Of a stretch of DNA of 64,000 bases, positions 60,878 to 64,000 are shown one piece after another. The notes under the pieces are model-generated. The model did no database searches and was not told where the DNA came from. It saw nothing but the letters and a program-made list of their open reading frames with translations. Each line of letters starts with the position of its first letter. Positions within the stretch are counted from its first letter, which is position 1. Position numbers and translations under genes: made by a program. The stretch is taken from NCBI RefSeq assembly GCF_002021815.1, contig NZ_CP019952.1:713001-777000 (forward strand). Reading direction: 5' to 3'. This stretch comes from Pseudomonas parafulva. GTDB lineage: Bacteria; Pseudomonadota; Gammaproteobacteria; Pseudomonadales; Pseudomonadaceae.

Positions 60878-63847
60878 TCAATTCTCTCGACGGTCTCGAT
60901 TTTCAGGGGACGTCGCTACGACATGCCGGGGCAGGGTCACGCGGATCCGGGTGCCACGTTGCCGTTCGATATCGGCCGGGCTGTCGATGGTGATTTGTCC
61001 ATAATGCTCCTCCACGATGGAATAGACCAGCGCAAGGCCCAGCCCGGTTCCCTCGCCAGGGTCCTTGGTGGTGAAGAAGGGTTCGAACAGGCGATCCATG
61101 ATGTTCTTCGGAATGCCGCTGCCCTCGTCCTCCACGATCAGGTCGACCGTGTGCTCGCAGCCCACGGTGCGCACGCGAATCGCGCTGCCGGGTGGAGACG
61201 CGTCCCGCGCGTTGGACAGCAGATTGATCAGCACCTGGGCCAGGCGTTGCGGGTCACCCTCTGCCCAGTGGTCGGGGTCGCACAGGTTGAAGAACTGCAC
61301 GTCGAAGTTACGCCGATTCAAGGCCAGCAGGCCAATGGCATCCTGGGCCACTTCTGCCAGGCACACGGGCTCTTCACTGTTCTGATGGCTGCCGCCTGCG
61401 TGGGCAAAGCTCATCAGCGATTGCACGATGCGCGACACCCGCTTGGTCTGTTCGAGGATCTGGCTGGACAGCTCGATGATTTCCCCATCGCCTTCGCGCT
61501 CCTCGCGCAGGTTCTGCGCAAGGCAGGCGATGCCGGTGATCGGGTTGCCGATCTCGTGGGCCACACCCGCCGCCAGGCGGCCGATGCTCGCCAGGCGTTC
61601 AGAGTGCACCAGCTTCTCTTCCAGGGCCTGGTTTTCGGTCAGGTCTTCCACCAGTAGCACCAGGCCACTGTTGCCTGGGGCCAGCGGTTCGTCGATGGCG
61701 GCCTTGTGCAGGTTCAGCCAGCGCGGCTGGCCGTCCAGGGCCAGGCGCTGTTTGTGCAAGTGTTCATCCGGCACATTGATGAAGCCTTGCAGCAGGCCAC
61801 GCCAGGGTTCGGCAATGGTGATCAGGCGCGAACCGACCACGTGCTTGGCAGCAATGCCGGTCAGCTCTTCCATGGCCTTGTTCCACATGAGGATTTCCTG
61901 GTCCTTGGCCAGGGAGCATACACCCATCGGCAGCTCCTGAAGCGTTTGGCGGTGATAGCGGCGCAAGGCGTCGAGTTCGGCAGCCAGGCCGGTCAGGCGC
62001 GAGTGGTAGTCCTCCAGCCGGCTTTCGATGAAGTGGATGTCTTCAGTCACATAGTTTTCATTGCCCGACTTGTAAGGCAGGAAGGTCTCCACCATGTCCT
62101 GGGCCACGCTTGGGCCCATCAGGCCGGAGAGGTTGGCCTCGATGCGGTCGCGCAGCCGACGCAGGGCGTAGGGGCGCCGCTCGTCGAAGGGCAGGTACAG
62201 GTCGCGCAGGGCTTGCTCCACTTCCTTCTGTGCGGCCTTGGCGCCCAGTGGCTTGGCCAGTTGGGTGGCGAACTCCTGCGGCGAGGCCGCATGCAGTTCG
62301 CGGCGCTGGGGGCGGCGGACGTTGTCGACGGCGCAGGCTTCGGCGGCGGCCACCTCCTCGTTGCTGGCATTGGTGAACAGGGAAATCAAGGTGAACAGCA
62401 GCACGTTGGCGGCCAGCGATGCAATGGCTGCCATGTGCCAGCTGGTGTCGTCCAGTACGTAGATCATGTCCAGCGAGGGGATGTAGAAACCCTGCAGGTT
62501 ACCCAGTAGTGGCAGCAGCATGGTGCCCATCCACACCAGGGTGCCTGCCACCAGGCCGGCAATGAACCCCCGCCGATTCGCCGTGGGCCAGTACAGCACC
62601 GACAGGACCCCCGGCAGGAACTGCAAGGTGGCCACGAACGCGACGATGCCCAGGTTGGCCAGGCTCTGGTGGTTGCTCTGGGTGAGGTAGAACATGAAAC
62701 CGGCGGTGATGATGGCCACGATCAAGGCCCGGCGCGTCCACTTCAGCCAGCGGTAGATGTTGCCCTCTGCAGGCGGCTGGTACAGGGGCAGGACCAGGTG
62801 ATTGAGCGCCATGCCCGAGAGGGCGAGGGTGGTCACGATGATCAGCCCGCTGGCTGCCGAAAGCCCCCCGACATAGGCCAGCAGGGCCAATGCCTGGTTG
62901 TTGGCCGCGATGCCCAGCCCCAGGGTGAAGTATTCCGGGTTGGTACTGGCGCCCAGGCGCAAGCCGGCCCATAGCACCAGGGGCACGGCCAGGCTCATCA
63001 GCAGCAGAAACAGCGGCAGCCCCCAGCTGGCGCTGACCAGCGAACGCGGGTTGAGGTTTTCGGTGAACGCCATGTGGTACATGTGCGGCATGACGATCGC
63101 CGAGGCGAAGAACACCAGCAGCAAGGTGCGCCACGGGCCCTCCTGCAAAGGCGTGTGCAGGGCCGCCAGCGCCGTCTGGTTCTGCAGCAGCCAGACCTCC
63201 AGGCCATGGGGCCCGCCGAAGACACCATACAGCGCATAAAGGCCGATGCCACCCAGGGAGATGAGCTTGATCACCGACTCGAAGGCGATGGCGAAGACCA
63301 GCCCCTCGTGCTTCTCACGGGTGGCGATGTGCCTTGAGCCGAAGAAGATGGTGAACAGGATGATAAGGGCACAGAAAGCGAACGCTACCCGGGCCTTGAC
63401 CGGCTCCCCGGTGAGGATGCTGATGGAATCGGCCACGGCCTGGATCTGCAGAGCAAGCAGCGGCAATACCCCGATCAGCATGATCACCGTGGTCAGCGCC
63501 CCGGCCCAGGTGCTGCGAAAGCGGAAGGCCAGCAGGTCGGCTAGGGACGATAACTGGTAGGTACGGGTGATTTTAAGGATCGGATACAGCAACACCGGCG
63601 CCAACAGGAATGCCCCTGAAACCCCCAGGTAACAGGCCAGGAAGCCATAGCCGTACTGGTAGGCCAGCCCCACCGATCCGTAAAACGCCCAGGCGCTGGC
63701 ATAGACCCCCAGCGACAAGGTGTAGGTCAGGGGGTGGCGGATGATCGAGCGCGGTATCAAGCCGCGTTCGCTGACCCAGGCCACGCCGAACAGCACCAGC
63801 AGGTAGCCGGCACTGATCAGGATCATCTGGGTCAGGCTAAAGCTCAT
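60878..63847 (-). CDS. cbrA: Sensor histidine kinase CbrA with SLC5-like transporter domain
   Basis: ATG 63847 gives [17 protein letters not shown], 989 residues; ATG 63853 is two codons earlier. The N-terminal half is a sodium/solute symporter (SSSF/SLC5) domain with about 13 membrane segments, for example [24 protein letters not shown] and [19 protein letters not shown]. Then come a STAC-like linker, a PAS domain (near 660-760), the phospho-acceptor motif [15 protein letters not shown] and ATP-binding motifs [21 protein letters not shown] and [13 protein letters not shown]. It phosphorylates CbrB; histidine uptake has been linked to its homologue. Its start overlaps the upstream cbrX. Confidence 0.96.
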   Translation of the reverse strand: MSFSLTQMILISAGYLLVLFGVAWVSERGLIPRSIIRHPLTYTLSLGVYASAWAFYGSVGLAYQYGYGFLACYLGVSGAFLLAPVLLYPILKITRTYQLSSLADLLAFRFRSTWAGALTTVIMLIGVLPLLALQIQAVADSISILTGEPVKARVAFAFCALIILFTIFFGSRHIATREKHEGLVFAIAFESVIKLISLGGIGLYALYGVFGGPHGLEVWLLQNQTALAALHTPLQEGPWRTLLLVFFASAIVMPHMYHMAFTENLNPRSLVSASWGLPLFLLLMSLAVPLVLWAGLRLGASTNPEYFTLGLGIAANNQALALLAYVGGLSAASGLIIVTTLALSGMALNHLVLPLYQPPAEGNIYRWLKWTRRALIVAIITAGFMFYLTQSNHQSLANLGIVAFVATLQFLPGVLSVLYWPTANRRGFIAGLVAGTLVWMGTMLLPLLGNLQGFYIPSLDMIYVLDDTSWHMAAIASLAANVLLFTLISLFTNASNEEVAAAEACAVDNVRRPQRRELHAASPQEFATQLAKPLGAKAAQKEVEQALRDLYLPFDERRPYALRRLRDRIEANLSGLMGPSVAQDMVETFLPYKSGNENYVTEDIHFIESRLEDYHSRLTGLAAELDALRRYHRQTLQELPMGVCSLAKDQEILMWNKAMEELTGIAAKHVVGSRLITIAEPWRGLLQGFINVPDEHLHKQRLALDGQPRWLNLHKAAIDEPLAPGNSGLVLLVEDLTENQALEEKLVHSERLASIGRLAAGVAHEIGNPITGIACLAQNLREEREGDGEIIELSSQILEQTKRVSRIVQSLMSFAHAGGSHQNSEEPVCLAEVAQDAIGLLALNRRNFDVQFFNLCDPDHWAEGDPQRLAQVLINLLSNARDASPPGSAIRVRTVGCEHTVDLIVEDEGSGIPKNIMDRLFEPFFTTKDPGEGTGLGLALVYSIVEEHYGQITIDSPADIERQRGTRIRVTLPRHVVATSPENRDRREN

Positions 63848-64000
63848 CGGCATCTCGTTGGCTCTGCAGGATGAAAGTGACGACGATCAGGATGAGCCAG
63901 AGCAGGTACGGGCGGTACCAGGCTCCGGTGGGCTCGATCCACCAGTCCATGATGGCCGGGGAGAACAGGTAGATCCCCACGACCAGAAGCAGGACCAAAC
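63837..64000 (-). CDS. cbrX: CbrX-like small membrane protein (5' end outside window)
   Basis: An open minus-strand frame runs from the window edge to a TAG at 63837-63839. It encodes 53 visible residues: a hydrophobic segment LVLLLVVGIYLF, IMDWWIEPTGAWYRP, a second segment YLLWLILIVVTFIL and the tail QSQRDADEL. It overlaps the cbrA start by about 11 bp, so the two are translationally coupled. A short membrane protein in this position is called CbrX in P. putida and is cotranscribed with cbrA; its function is not settled. Confidence 0.75.
   Translation of the reverse strand, partial: LVLLLVVGIYLFSPAIMDWWIEPTGAWYRPYLLWLILIVVTFILQSQRDADEL

Overview
The window is a chromosomal segment of a Pseudomonas of the P. 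putida group. The order lldR/lldPD-dld, smpB, ratA, bamE, fur, recN, grpE-dnaK-dnaJ, dapB, carAB, greA, yhbY, rlmE, ftsH, folP, glmM, tpiA, secG, tRNA-Leu, tRNA-fMet, rimP-nusA-infB-rbfA-truB-rpsO-pnp, BON protein, DUF748 protein, acs, pgi, panCB, folK, pcnB, crcZ, cbrB, cbrA, cbrX is the conserved Pseudomonas core backbone as I know it. The protein sequences, REP-type repeats and CbrAB/CrcZ parts agree. Almost everything after about 8.9 kb is core genome.

Region 1 (1-8.63 kb) is the accessory part and the most unusual. It holds a serine hydroxymethyltransferase (SHMT) paralogue cut by the window edge, a MocR-type regulator on the opposite strand, and a five-gene + strand operon: SerC-like aminotransferase, BenE-family permease, YggS-like PLP protein, ArgD-like aminotransferase and an intact GlyA. 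Every product except the permease belongs to a PLP-binding family. Two have lost residues central to the normal reaction: the first SHMT has Ala in place of the PLP lysine, and the SerC paralogue has Ala where an arginine that binds the substrate phosphate is expected. I read this as a repurposed PLP-enzyme cluster of unknown product. It is separated from the core by a terminator and an inverted REP pair.

Region 2 (8.9-15.7 kb) is lactate use: lldP, lldD and a D-lactate-type FAD/Fe-S dehydrogenase on the minus strand, divergent from lldR, with a clear LldR-type operator. Region 3 (15.8-24.8 kb) holds smpB, ratA, bamE, fur, recN (with a LexA box), the heat-shock genes grpE, dnaK and dnaJ (two near-perfect sigma-32 promoters), and dapB. 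Region 4 (24.8-36.6 kb) has carAB behind a terminator-containing leader, greA, a small membrane protein, yhbY, rlmE, ftsH, folP, glmM and tpiA.

Region 5 (36.6-46.2 kb) is the transcription/translation block from secG through two tRNAs to pnp. It has tandem terminators before rimP and two large hairpins between rpsO and pnp. Region 6 (46.2-58.7 kb) encodes envelope and central metabolism genes: a BON protein, an AsmA-like DUF748 protein, a DUF2236 protein, acs, pgi, panC/panB, folK and pcnB. Region 7 (58.8-64 kb) is the carbon catabolite control locus: CrcZ with its sigma-54 promoter and a CbrB site, then cbrB, cbrA and the 3' part of cbrX. All protein-level assignments were made by reading motifs; no database search was run.
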